Source: Diphasiastrum complanatum (taxonomy: Eukaryota > Streptophyta > Lycopodiopsida > Lycopodiales > Lycopodiaceae). From it: a DNA stretch of 64,000 bases. Within the stretch, counting starts at the first letter, position 1. Each line of letters begins with the position of its first letter. The notes beneath the pieces are model-generated. The model ran no database searches. It had not been told where the DNA came from and saw only the letters and a program-made list of their open reading frames with translations. The stretch is taken from the NCBI GenBank assembly GCA_029204225.1, contig CM055095.1:43176223-43240222 (forward strand), read 5' to 3'. This document shows positions 22,365 through 36,585 of the stretch, in pieces. The position numbers were made by a program, and so were the translations under genes.

Positions 22365-24137
22365 TTACTCTCTCAAGGATGTAAGTGTCCATTTGGATGC
22401 TTCACTTAATCTCAAGAGGAGTTTACAATTTGTCTCAAAACATGTGAAAACATGATTTTCAAAAAAGTGAGTACCAAGCTCAATCTTGTTCTTACTAGAA
22501 CCAAGAGCATACTTTTGACAATACAATATCTTGCTTTTAGAAAGTATTGGAAACACATCTAAGTCAATAATGACAAGAAACATGTCCATACCATAAGCAT
22601 CATACAAAACTAGTATAGCTTTTCTTGAACTTTGAGATCCAAAAAATTCAATGAAGCAAGATAGCATTTCAAGCAAAGGAAGAGAAGCATATATGAATGT
22701 GTTGTAGTAGATACAACATGAAATATGCCCCTCTTTGCCATGTAAGGTGAGCCATAAAGACTCGGCCATGCATCTTGAAGATCTTCTTGAAATCATATGA
22801 AGAAGAAACTCCTCCTCACACATTGGCCCCATCATAACTTGAATACCTTCAAAAAGGATAACTTGTGATGCTTCTTGAGAAGCCTTGATCTCGGCCACTT
22901 CCAAGATTGAATCTTCATGCAATATGACATCTCTATTCACCATCACATTTGAAATAGAGAGTGTAAAGACACTAAAGGCCTCCTTGATGGATGAGTATCC
23001 AATCATGATCCATGAGCTTGGATCATCCTTCCTTTTTGTTTCCAAGGGAATATATGCAAAGCAAGCACTACCAAGTTCACTAAGGTGATCAACCTTAGGC
23101 TTCATCTTGAATAAAACTTCATATGGTGCTATTCCTTCAAGAGCTCCAATACTCCTCAAAGCTTTGATCTTCAATGAGAATTTCTTCTCAACATATGCTT
23201 TGAATAATAAGGAATAATCATACACCATAACACTTGAAGAGAGAAGATATGTGCATCTTGTGTAATCCTCCTCCTTTGAAATATTGGAAATATAAGAAAC
23301 ATCAAGAGAGTTTGCACTCTCACTTGGATCCAGTTTGTAGATGCCTTCAAATCTTGATCCATATGCAAGGATCTCACCATCCTTCTTAATCACACAATTG
23401 TCAATATTGAAATTGACATCAAAGCCACTATCAAGAAGTTGGCCAATACTTAAGATGTTCTTTGTAAGCTTTGGGACAAAAAGAACATTGTTGAGAAAGA
23501 GATCTTTAGAAGATGCAAGCTTCAAGAGAATAATCCCTACTCCTTCAATATTGCACTCATGCTTACCTGCAAAGTATATGGTCTTCTTGACTCCATCATA
23601 AGGCATAATAGATGAAAAAAAGTGCTTGGAGCCACACATATGTGAAGATGCTCCACTATCAATATACCATGAGTCATCCTTGTTGAAGGTGGAAGAGGAG
23701 AAGCTTGATGCCATAAGAGAGCCTTCTCCATCACTTGCAATATAGTCTTCTTTCTCATTGGTGATGTTGGCTTGATTGAGTTGATTCTTCTTCTTGAAGC
23801 AATTGGTGGCATAATGGCCTTTCTTGCCACAATAAAAGCACTTGATCATCTTCTTCTTGAGATTTGAATTAGAAGCATGAGAGGTATCCTCCTCCTCTCC
23901 ATCTTGGTCTTTAGCTTTGTCATTAGAGAAGTGATGGTGTTGCTTCTTACTCCTCTCTTTGTGCTTGGCAAATAGAACTTTGCCATCATCATGATTGAGT
24001 GATAGCTTGTCCATCCTCAAGAGTTTGTACTCTTGTCTTGATTCTTCAGAAATAAGCACACTTTGAAGGGCCTCCAAACTTGGTAGCTCCTCCTTAATAG
24101 CATAGGATTGGACAAGGTTGTCATATTCATCTCTCAA
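22365..24137 (-). CDS. Copia-2 gag C-terminus, protease and deleted integrase, one open frame
   Basis: A 590-residue open frame. Residues about 100-115 are a CCHC zinc knuckle (CFYCGKKGHYATNC), the gag nucleic-acid-binding motif. The aspartic protease motif DSGASSHM follows near residue 160, then VLFVPKLTKNILSIGQLLDS. Around residue 320 the integrase stretch SLKIKALRS jumps directly to GIAPYEVLF, skipping the catalytic D-D-E region and much of the core that Copia-3 retains. The C-terminal 160 residues are hard to align. ILVLYDAYGMD may be a remnant of the RT YVDD region. There is no usual ATG; the frame is joined to the upstream gag frame by a 1-nt shift at about 24135. It is unusual that the deletion kept the frame open. 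Confidence 0.75.
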   Translation of the reverse strand: MRDEYDNLVQSYAIKEELPSLEALQSVLISEESRQEYKLLRMDKLSLNHDDGKVLFAKHKERSKKQHHHFSNDKAKDQDGEEEDTSHASNSNLKKKMIKCFYCGKKGHYATNCFKKKNQLNQANITNEKEDYIASDGEGSLMASSFSSSTFNKDDSWYIDSGASSHMCGSKHFFSSIMPYDGVKKTIYFAGKHECNIEGVGIILLKLASSKDLFLNNVLFVPKLTKNILSIGQLLDSGFDVNFNIDNCVIKKDGEILAYGSRFEGIYKLDPSESANSLDVSYISNISKEEDYTRCTYLLSSSVMVYDYSLLFKAYVEKKFSLKIKALRSIGALEGIAPYEVLFKMKPKVDHLSELGSACFAYIPLETKRKDDPSSWIMIGYSSIKEAFSVFTLSISNVMVNRDVILHEDSILEVAEIKASQEASQVILFEGIQVMMGPMCEEEFLLHMISRRSSRCMAESLWLTLHGKEGHISCCIYYNTFIYASLPLLEMLSCFIEFFGSQSSRKAILVLYDAYGMDMFLVIIDLDVFPILSKSKILYCQKYALGSSKNKIELGTHFFENHVFTCFETNCKLLLRLSEASKWTLTSLRE

Positions 24138-24601
24138 GCATTGAGAATGACTTGGACTAGCTCACGTTGATTGATTGAGTCACCAATACATGCAAGCTCC
24201 CTATGAATATCCTTGACTCTCAAAACATAATTAGATGCACTCTCATCACTCTTTTGACTACTTTGGAATATTTGATTTCTAAGAGTGAGGAGCCTAGAGG
24301 TGTTCTTAGCCTCATAGATGGACTTGAGACAATCCCAAGCTTCCTTGGATGTAGAACAATCACCAATCTCCCTCAATATCTCATTAGAGACATTCATCTT
24401 AATGTAGTGGAGAGCCATCCTAGCTCTCTTCTTGTATTTTTGTACTTCTTGAAGGACTTGAGGCTCCTCCTCAATCCCAAGTACAATGTCCATCACATCT
24501 TGGAGTATCAAGATGGACTCCATCCTCAACTTCCATATTGAATAATTGGAAGTAGACAATCTCTCACTTGGTTGCAACAAGTATGAACTCATTGAAGTCA
24601 T
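24134..24601 (-). CDS. Copia-2 gag N-terminal half
   Basis: A 155-residue frame from an ATG that follows the leader. It has the DUF4219/UBN2-type gag pattern: STSNYSIWKLRMES, then KKRARMALHYIKMN, KEAWDCLKSIYE and NYVLRVKDIHRELA. It aligns closely with Copia-3 gag (36586 onward). It ends at a TGA after VQVILNA, where the frame continues in the overlapping reading frame of 22365-24137, so one nucleotide has been gained or lost. Gag forms the cytoplasmic virus-like particle. Confidence 0.8.
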   Translation of the reverse strand: MTSMSSYLLQPSERLSTSNYSIWKLRMESILILQDVMDIVLGIEEEPQVLQEVQKYKKRARMALHYIKMNVSNEILREIGDCSTSKEAWDCLKSIYEAKNTSRLLTLRNQIFQSSQKSDESASNYVLRVKDIHRELACIGDSINQRELVQVILNA

Positions 24602-25343
24602 GTAAAGTGGAGATAAATAAAAGTGATGAACAAAAAATGTTGCTTCTCTCTCACTATAGGATCCAATAATGGTGTGCTACCATCTCCTATGCAAGATCTT
24701 GCAACAAACTGTGAGATGATTCTCACTAGCTATCTCAATCTCTCCAAAACTAGATCTACTTCACATCAAATGATGGAGTATGAGCAAAGTTAGGATCAAA
24801 CACTCTTAGCACGTGTGAAACACTAAGAAACCAAATTTGACTCAAATACAATGATATTGCATGAAACAAAATGACTAAGATCTCAAAACAGTGCCTAGAT
24901 CACATATTGATGAGATTGGTAAGCATTCAACTGTGATTTTGGATCAAACAAGCAATCTCTTGACCAAACCAAATGTGTCCACCCAGGTCTAGGTGCCTAC
25001 CTAACCCTCTTCAAAAGCTTATAACTTTTGATTGGCTCAACCAAATGGAATGAAACTGATTGCAACAGAAACTAGACAAAAATAGCTTCAAAACAAGCTA
25101 TCTAGCAAGATTTTTGGATCAAACATGAAAGAGAACTCCAAAACTGAAATTGGATGTTCCTCACATGTGTCTGAGCACCTGATTCCGTACAGTACCAGGT
25201 CAGACCCAATCAATGTCCTTTTGATCTCTTTTGATCCAAAATTGAACAAGATAGCTAGGAAAATGGGCCTTGACAATTTCCAGCTCAAGATTGATGAATA
25301 GTTTTCACTCAAATGGATCAAAATGCATGGTAACCTTAGGTAG

Positions 25344-25355
25344 GCTCTGATACCA
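25344..25355 (-). other. Primer-binding site of Copia-2
   Basis: The minus strand reads TGGTATCAGAGC directly after the 5' LTR end (AATTCAACA). It is identical to the sites of Copia-1 and Copia-3. Confidence 0.88.
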
Positions 25356-26017
25356 TGTTGAATTTCACACGTGTGGACTGTCCACTACATGTACTTGTGA
25401 TCTCCTAAGGTGTGTAGATGCACCAAGATCAAGACTAGATTGAGATTCAAGATCAATCTTGAATCCTATGGCAAAAACACACTACTACATGCATTCAATC
25501 ACTTCCAACTCTCACTCACACGTGTGGAAAGTATTCAAAAGTATTCTAAGTAAAAACAAGCTGCTCTCCTCGGGTAGAGAGAGAAAATGCATCAAGAACT
25601 CTCGGGTAGAGAGAGAAAGCTAGAAATCCAATAACTCACAAAATCCATGAAATCACCAAATCAATTTTCTATTGGACCTCACAAGGTTCCACCTCTAAAT
25701 CCTATTGGACCTCTTAAGCTTCATCAAACAAAAGCATGACACTTGTCTACACTCCAATTGGCACAAGTTTGGCTCTATTTTGGCTCAATAGTGGCATTAC
25801 AAGTGGAAATGGATAATTTGCCATCTATGCCAAATTTGACCCTATCAACATCCTACACCTAAATGCTTTACTATGAAATTCTATGAGACCCCTATATCAA
25901 ACATTTTGATTTACTCTACAATTCTCCACACGTGGGAACATCCTCCACACATGTGAGATTCACTTACAAACTTCTATCATAAAAAATACCAAGCTAGATT
26001 TTTGCCAATTTCTCACA
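25356..26017 (-). repeat. 5' LTR of Copia-2
   Basis: A 662-bp LTR with TG...CA ends, near identical to 21240-21902. It contains CACACGTGTG at 25366-25375 and 25517-25526 and the phrase ACACGTGGGAACATCC near 25928. As the 5' LTR it should hold the promoter, but I see no clear TATA signal to assign. Confidence 0.9.
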
Positions 26018-26345
26018 CTTTGGTACTATATGATGCTTTGATACTTTGGTACTACCTTTATATGATGCTTTGGTACTACTTGCAGGTACTTTCTACCTTC
26101 TTGGTACTACCTATGCCTGTGTATGATACTTTGGTACTACATGTATATGAGGCTTTGGTACTACCTGCAAGTACTTTCTACCTTCCTGGTACTACCCATG
26201 TACGATACTTTGGTACTACCTGTATATGATGCTTTGGTACTACCTGTAGGTATTTTCTACCTTTTTGGTACTACTTGTGTATAATACTTTGGTACTACCT
26301 ATATATGATGCTTTGAAACTACCTGTAGGTACTTTTTACCTGTAA
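26018..26345 (+). repeat. Minisatellite of about 79 bp, four units
   Basis: The phrase ATACTTTGGTACTAC starts units at 26041, 26126, 26205 and 26284, giving periods of 85, 79 and 79 bp. Each unit contains several GGTACTACC words and TATATGATGCTTTGG. It lies between Copia-2 and the second GGTACTA-rich repeat, to which it is related in composition. Confidence 0.85.
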
Positions 26346-28683
<2,338 letters not shown>

Positions 28684-28696
28684 TGGTATCAGAGCC
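28684..28696 (+). other. Plus-strand Copia-type primer-binding site
   Basis: TGGTATCAGAGCC abuts an LTR-like end (CAACA). No coding sequence of the element is recognisable downstream, and a (GA)n tract starts 200 bp later. Confidence 0.65.
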
Positions 28697-28900
28697 CTAC
28701 TCGCTAGAGGCTGTGCAATGCCTCCCTGGCTGAACTTGTTGGAACCCTCCACCTACTAGTCCTCATCTGTGCACAGGATGAAATGCTACATTTGAAGACT
28801 ATGTGAACTCATGGACTGTGTTGATCAGAGTCTTGCACTAATGTATGTTCATCAGAGTCATGTTGTAGCCGCTCAATGTCTAGTAACCTGCCTGGTAAAG

Positions 28901-28902
<2 letters not shown>

Positions 28903-28974
<72 letters not shown>
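28903..28974 (+). repeat. (GA)n microsatellite, 36 units
   Basis: A pure tract lying between the two (CT)n-bearing duplicated segments. Because GA here and CT on either side are complementary, this interval could fold into long hairpins in single-stranded form. Confidence 0.97.
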
Positions 28975-30734
<1,760 letters not shown>

Positions 30735-31250
30735 TGTAAGAGTATAAATGCTTCCATCAGACACGCAAAGTTTTATTCCAAGTTTCTTCACAAATTTATC
30801 AAACCTCTAATTCCATTGCCTACATCCTTGTTTTAGACCATATATGGATTCTTCAGCTTGCAACACTTGTTCCCTTCAACTTCAAAATCAGACAACTGTA
30901 TTGTGTAAATGCTCTCTTCTAGAATTCCACTAAAAATTGTTGTTTCTACGTTCGACTACCAAATTCTCCAGTTCTTTTGAGTAACAATTGCCACCATGAT
31001 TCTTATGGAAGAAATTCTTACCACAGGCGCATAGGTTTCAGTGTAGTCTATCCTCTCAATCTGGCTGTACCCCTTTGCTACAAGCCAGGCTTTGAATCTG
31101 TCATCACTTTGTCAGCAATTAATTTAACTTTGTATACCCATTTGTTTCCAATTACCTTTGTATTTGTTGGTATCTCCGATAGCTCCCATACTTGGTTTTC
31201 TTCCAGGATTGAATCTCTTCCTCCATTGCTTTCCGCCAGTTGAGCCAGTG
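30735..31250 (-). pseudogene. Copia-4 reverse-transcriptase remnant
   Basis: Across several frames the minus strand reads KAMEEEIQSW, VWELSEIPTNTKVIGNKWVY, SQIERIDYTETYAPVVRISS and KPYMVLKQG-like and GSIYT-like pieces, the start of a Copia RT. Each piece is separated by a stop or frameshift. The region with the YVDD catalytic box is not found. Recognition rests on the order of familiar RT phrases. Confidence 0.65.
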
Positions 31251-31448
31251 TTTTTTTGTTTTGCCTCTATGAGAGTCTTTGATTCTAATATGAACTCTCC
31301 CCATTCCTCCATTAGATATATCGTACCTTCATACCTCTTTGATGGAGTTTTTACTCTAGTTGATTTCCTTAAGAGAACACTTTGATCTGGTTCTTTTCTT
31401 TTCTCATGATTTTTTGTTGCTGCTGCATCATGTCTCTTAGCTTCTTGT

Positions 31449-31766
31449 TCAACTTGGAGATCTATATAGCTTATTCCCTTTTGATATTAATTTCTCTAGC
31501 CTTTTGTGAGATGCATGTCCTAATCTCTCATGCCAAACCCATGACTCTATGCCAGGTCCTTCTTCAGCAATATTTGCATGTTCTTCTTTTATAGAATTGC
31601 ACTCAACTCTAAATAGATTGCCAGCTTTAACACTCTTTATAACCAGCTTTTCATCAATATAAATCAGACAGTTCCCCCCTTGAAATCTAGTTTCAATCCC
31701 CATATCCATCATTTTGATGATAGAAAAAAGATTTTTACTGATAACAGGTACATATAAGACTTCCAT
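31449..31766 (-). pseudogene. Copia-4 GAG-pre-integrase segment
   Basis: Reads VLYVPVISKNLFSI, NLFRVECN and WVWHERLGHASHKRLEKLI, that is the end of the protease region and the H-x(n)-H zinc-binding start of integrase. It ends shortly after the histidines, and the CxxC half and the catalytic core are absent. The segment is open but has lost its downstream partner. Confidence 0.75.
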
Positions 31767-31904
31767 CAGTTTACCCCTTCCTTTTCACTAAGCTTAATAG
31801 GAACATTACTTATCCCTTCTGCTACAATAGGCATATTGTTTCCCATAAAAATACTAATAGGCAGATCTAGATACCTGAAGTCTCAAATGATATGTTTGGG
31901 GGTG

Positions 31905-32892
31905 TCATATGAGAGGATCCACATACCAATGTAGATCTAGCTCTTCATCGCTATCACTGCTGATCACAACCTTATTTCTGAAATGTTCAGCTTTAATAGG
32001 GGTAGCCTTTTGCCTCGCCATCATACATCTTTCTTTAGGTTCCGCATCTTCTTCATCTTCTTCGGCCAAGTTTGCTACTTCTCTAGTCTGCATCTGCTTG
32101 ATCCGTGCTTTTATCGAACAGTCTCTTACCAGATGATCTGGTGAATCACAGGCATAACACTTCCTTTCAAATTTCTTTCAAAACTCTTTCTTTCCTTTGG
32201 CATTTTGCTTTTCCTTTCGAATCTGTGGATTTTTAGGTTGGCTTCGTTGAGATGTCATAATCAAGGCCATTTCTTGGTCAGATGGCCCTGCCATCTTGCT
32301 TCTTCTTAGCTCCGTCTGCATGATCCTTGCCATTGCTATTTCTAGCATTAACAAATCTTCCTTATCATATGCATACTGAGCCTCTATGACAACAATGGTA
32401 GTTTCAAAGGATGAAGGTAGTCCACCAAGAAATAAAGCCGCTACATCCTTTTCCTTCATGGAAAAACCCAATGATGCTAGGCACCTATGCACATCTTTGA
32501 ATCTTATTACATAAGAAGCAATTGATTTGCCTTTTGCTACTGCCATATGCGTTATCTCCTTCTGCAAAACAATCCTGGAGGTTACTCCTACTCCATGGTA
32601 TAAATTTTGCAAGGTCTTCCAAACTTCTTTTGGAGGACTTGAGCACTGGCAGTATCTCCCAGAGATAGGCAAATAATGGAGAGAGCTTGCTTCATTCTAT
32701 CTCGAAACAATCTCCCCTTCTCTGCTACATCCACTGATGCTTCTCCTTTGATGATCGGCTCTATTTCAGCTCCAGAGACAAGATCCCAGAGTCCCTTCTC
32801 ATCTAGGATCAACTGAATTTTCCACGACCATACATCGTAGTTTTCGTCTTCCAGTTTCTCGACCTGCCTCGTTTCCTACATATGAGCCATCC
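31905..32892 (-). pseudogene. Copia-4 gag with zinc knuckle
   Basis: Begins MAHM then an early stop at about 32880. It continues EKLEDENYDVWSWKIQLILD and KGLWDLVSGAEIEP, then shifts frame near 32640 into PPKEVWKTLQNLYHG, SIASYVIRFKDVHRCLASLG and ALFLGGLPSSFETTI. A CCHC knuckle (CYACDSPDHLVRDC) lies near 32150 and an acidic stretch SSDSDEELDLHWYVD near 31930. The tail is WYVDPLI then a stop, where intact elements continue with the protease DSGAS motif. At least two frame breaks make it non-functional. Confidence 0.75.
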
Positions 32893-33383
32893 TTCTTGAC
32901 GTTGTACTGCTCGATACCTTTTAGACAGCTATAATAATGATCAATCCTTCTCAAAAGATTGTTCAGTACACAATCTGGTTTAAAAAACTTTTAAGAGGAC
33001 AGGGTGCATGTGTGTCGTGGGCCCATAACCCATGTTAAGTCTAAAGCGTGCAACCAAAAGACATATCAAAGCACAATCATTCTCATACGTACACAACATA
33101 TTTCCATCCTAACAAAAGCTTCTTTTATTACTTATCAAGAAAGATCTCAGTACATGATCACTTCTCAGAGATTCACAGTACGTATAATCTCTTTGCATTC
33201 ACACTACTTTACTCACAAAAGACATACACTAGCAGCCCGAACTCATCATACTTATGAAACGTCTACCATCAATTATTCGCATAACTACTGCCTAAACTTA
33301 ATCCTATCAGCTACCTAACTGTTAACCGTTTATCATGACACCTGATCCTGAAACTATTCTCAACGACTATCCACCAACTCAAC
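32893..33383. other. Probable Copia-4 leader; no gene
   Basis: Lies upstream of Copia-4 gag on the minus strand, so it is likely leader sequence. No primer-binding site of the usual type is visible. Open stretches on the plus strand (33004-33318) have no motif. It ends where the 1.4-kb dispersed repeat begins. Confidence 0.4.
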
Positions 33384-34770
33384 AGAATTCAAGCGGCATA
33401 TCAAGCTACTTCGCTCTAACGCTCATCACCGGTATGCAGTTTCTTTTATTGCTATAACAACTATACTGTTTTGATGCATTGGTAGGACAAGAATTTGGTG
33501 CCGCTTTTCTGCAATTCAAGCGCTTTCTTATGACTACATGTTTTTCTCCTATTCGCAAATGTCTGTGCTTTCTCTTCAAGTGTAACTAGACAATGTTTGG
33601 ACGCTGTGACTTTTCTAGTTGAGATGTTCGTATATTTATTGAATTGTGTATGGCAAGAAACACGTCAAAATATGGTTTTATCAATAAATGGTAGAGTCTA
33701 GACCTGAAATAGTTTGATACAGATCAGGATATAGACTACCTATTATTAGTTCGTCGGAATATTAGCAATAAGATAGGATGACGGGTATCGATCGACGCGT
33801 AGAATAAAGCTCGCTATCGATGAATGAAAGATATAATATTATCATCGTCATAATAGAAGATAGAGAGGAGTGTGAGAAGTGTTACTACTCAGATTTTATT
33901 CATCGATGAAGAACTGCTTCCGCTGGAAGAAATGCTGCAATTAATCTAGCTTTTTGGAAAATATACATGGTATTGCATGACGTGAGTAAACATTCAGACA
34001 AGGCGATAAGCTCTTCTTTTGGTTTGGCCATAATGGAAGACACAGCACCTGGTGTTATAGACAATATTTATGTGTTATTGCCTTTGAGAGACCAGTTTTA
34101 GCGGACGACGCTCAAACAATTGTGATTCTTTTGTAGTAAAGTCATAATCCAGAAGCTCTGCAAGGTCTGAACATTTATCTCAGTTTTAATCTGTTTGGGG
34201 AGCATTTCCATCTTGACCCAATGCTGTCTTATTGGGAATTCTTATCTATGATGTTTTGCTTGCAAGTATATCTTGCATGCTCCATTTTTATGGTCACTTA
34301 GACTATTTCAGGCACTTACTGGTCAAGTGACTGCTCTCTAATTAGGATCAGAGTTAGATTTCACTCTAGCTTTGTCCGAGTGGTATCAGAGGCTTCGTAA
34401 TGCTCCAGAAAAAATAGGTTCTAAATAGTTGCTTGGTTTTTAAGAAGAAATGAGCAGAGTTTGGGAGGAATTTAGAATCGAAAGCAACTGAAAGACTGGA
34501 GTAGAATAAAGAAAACAAGACTAGCTTTTGTCTATTAAATGGGGAATAAATCTAAAGAGCATTTTCCATAAATTCGTTCTAGTGCTTGTACATTGCACTA
34601 ACAAAAAGGTGCTTATATCTAGAAGTTTATCTCAAACAAGGTATTTTCTAGAAATAGCATTTTTAGGTTTGGAATGTGGCTTTGAGCTTTTAGTATTTCA
34701 TAGAATCCTGCCCCCAAAAACACATTATGGATTCGATAATTGGTTTTGTTGGCCCATGGTAGGGATATAA
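33384..34770 (+). repeat. 1.4-kb dispersed repeat, copy 2
   Basis: Direct-orientation partner of 11698-13105, with small indels (for example a shorter stretch around 33905 and an insertion near 33855). The primer-site-like word is TGGTATCAGAGGC at 34381-34393, one base different from copy 1. Shared borders are near AGAATTCAAGCGGCA on the left and TGGCCCATGGT on the right. Confidence 0.65.
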
Positions 34771-35410
34771 TGACTCGTACTCAATGAATACATAGAAGCT
34801 CTAATATGCTCAGATCCGAGCTCTACATGTATAAATATGTGATGGGATTTCCATCCAATTATGAGCAAAATCGAGATTTTCCTTCTTGACTAGTTTGAGT
34901 CTATGATTTGATTGATGAATGCTATTGGCATAGGATTTTTTGTGATGATTAAATGAGTTCAGAGTTGCAGATACAGTACACAGGCGGCGGCAGGCCGTAC
35001 TTTCACATGTGTGAAGAGTTTTGGAGCTAATTCATGGAGTTCAAGCCAAGATAAGCTAGGATTCATTGCATTGATTAGTAATCTAGCTTCTAGATCTTGT
35101 TTGGATCTTAAGTAGGTGCTTTCTCCATCATTTCTAAGATCAAATGAGATTATTTTGCTGATTTTTATCATGTTCATGTAGTTTCCAAAATCTCAACAAT
35201 AGGCTGAACAAGTCTAAAGCCAAAATACAAAGTTTCCTCACATCAAATTGTATATTTTATTCTAAATCATGCTCAAAATTACATTCTAAAATCATGATAC
35301 AATCTGTAAAACACAAAAGTGAGTGTAAACTTCAGCTGGATATATTGATAAAAAGCAAGAACTCAATAGGCGACTATTATAAAATGGAATCTGGTCACAA
35401 CATGATTTTT
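34771..35410. other. No gene; sequence replacing the start of the Copia-3 5' LTR
   Basis: No coding sequence is recognised. The composition resembles Copia leader sequence (for example CACATGTGTG at 35005), but I could not align it firmly. Its right border abuts the Copia-3 5' LTR at 35411, where 154 bp of LTR are missing. Confidence 0.4.
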
Positions 35411-35928
35411 TGGTAGTGATTCCTACTTTGTAGGATCTAGACCATGATTTATGATGAGATTTGTACCTACCATGCACCTACCAAGCGTGACTCTTGGATC
35501 TAGGCTAGGAATTTCACATTAGGGCAAGAAAGTGGAGTCCACTTCCTTATTACATGCTGGATTTTCACCTAACTTTGCAAAGGAAGTGTGTTTTACTATG
35601 TATTCCCATTCTCCATAGTGAGAAGATAGAAACTTTTTGGAGCCTCAAGGAGAAACTCGAGTTTCCTCTCATTGTATGGTGATTACTCTATTTTTCCAAT
35701 GAAACCCAGCTTTGGCACTTTGTAAACACTGTCTACAGGCCGTACTACAGCCTTATTTCTACACGTGTGGAGTTGTGCTTTGATTGTCTCTACTTGTTTC
35801 CTATCTAGCTGCTAAACTAGATCTTGTTTTCTGATGACTAGTTTCTGATAGATTGTTTAACAAGCATACAATCACCTTGTGGATCATTCAAAGATCCATT
35901 AATGGTCCTTAGTACTGTACTTTTCACA
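35411..35928 (+). repeat. 5' LTR of Copia-3, missing its first 154 bp
   Basis: Matches 40718-41254 from TGGTAGTGATTCC to TTTTCACA, with few differences. The LTR part equivalent to 40564-40717 (from TGTGAAAAATTGCC) is absent and replaced by unrelated sequence. It contains ACACGTGT at 35761-35768. The missing piece may have held upstream promoter sequence. Confidence 0.88.
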
Positions 35929-35940
35929 TGGTATCAGAGC
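35929..35940 (+). other. Primer-binding site of Copia-3
   Basis: TGGTATCAGAGC directly follows the LTR end TTTTCACA. The sequence continues CAAGTACAAGG into the leader. Confidence 0.9.
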
Positions 35941-36320
35941 CAAGTACAAGGCCATTGATCTGTGTTTGAATCTAATCCAGTTTTAGCAAGTTTTGGTGCA
36001 AAAAGCTAGTATTGGAAGGGCGAGCTGGTATCCAGGTTTTGGTGAGGAAATTTGATCCCAAACTTTTTCAGGATCAAAATCCGTATTGTTCACACGTGTG
36101 GGCATCTCTGAACCAGCATTTAATAACCCATATTCATCGGATCATAGAAAATTCATCTGGTGTCAATTTGATGTAATTTTTGGTGCAAATCCTAGGATAA
36201 GCTACCAAGATCACTTGCCATTGATTAGTTTTGAATTTGTTTCATGAAAACTAATTAATCTAGGCTGATTTCAGACCTTCTTAAAGTGAAAACCAGTTCT
36301 TGAAAGTACATCAAAGTGAA

Positions 36321-36323
<3 letters not shown>

Positions 36324-36360
<37 letters not shown>
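36324..36360 (+). repeat. (GA)n microsatellite in the Copia-3 leader
   Basis: A pure tract of about 18 units between the primer-binding site and the gag start. The leader also has CACACGTGTG at 36091-36100. Confidence 0.95.
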
Positions 36361-36364
<4 letters not shown>

Positions 36365-36585
36365 TTTTTGTCCAAGAATAGCCAAGATTGGCAAGATTTG
36401 CTTGAGTGTAGTTTTCATCTCATCTTATCTCCATTCCAGCTTGTGAGGGAGTGATAGAACTATGATTACAAATCCATTTGTTGGATTAGAAGTCAACATT
36501 TGAGTGAAACACTGCAAGTTAGAAACCTTTGTGAGTTTCAGGTACAAACAAATCTATATCTTGTGTGTAGAATCTTGCTAGTAAG

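Larger units (their letters stand above)
21240..26017 (-). mobile_element. Copia-2 retrotransposon with internally deleted pol
   Basis: A 4.8-kb minus-strand Ty1/copia element. LTRs are at 21240-21902 and 25356-26017, the primer-binding site at 25344-25355, and the polypurine tract next to 21903. CTTT flanks both ends (21236-21239 and 26018-26021), a likely target-site duplication of 4, perhaps 5, bp. The body encodes gag, a zinc knuckle, the protease motif and scraps of integrase, but the integrase catalytic region and nearly all reverse transcriptase are missing. It would depend on another element for mobility. Confidence 0.9.
30735..32892 (-). mobile_element. Copia-4, LTR-less degraded Copia element
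   Basis: A minus-strand Copia polyprotein in order: gag 32892-31905, GAG-pre-integrase 31766-31449 and RT 31250-30735. The integrase core and RNase H are missing, and no LTR is found on either side. It belongs to a different lineage from Copia-2 and Copia-3, since its gag does not align with theirs. Confidence 0.75.

Noticed and set aside
30977-31243. Plus-strand 88-residue frame
   Set aside because: It is antisense to the Copia-4 RT remnant.
31124-31385. Open frames on both strands over Copia-4 RT as independent genes
   Set aside because: The minus strand shows ordered RT phrases across frames, so these are decayed RT.
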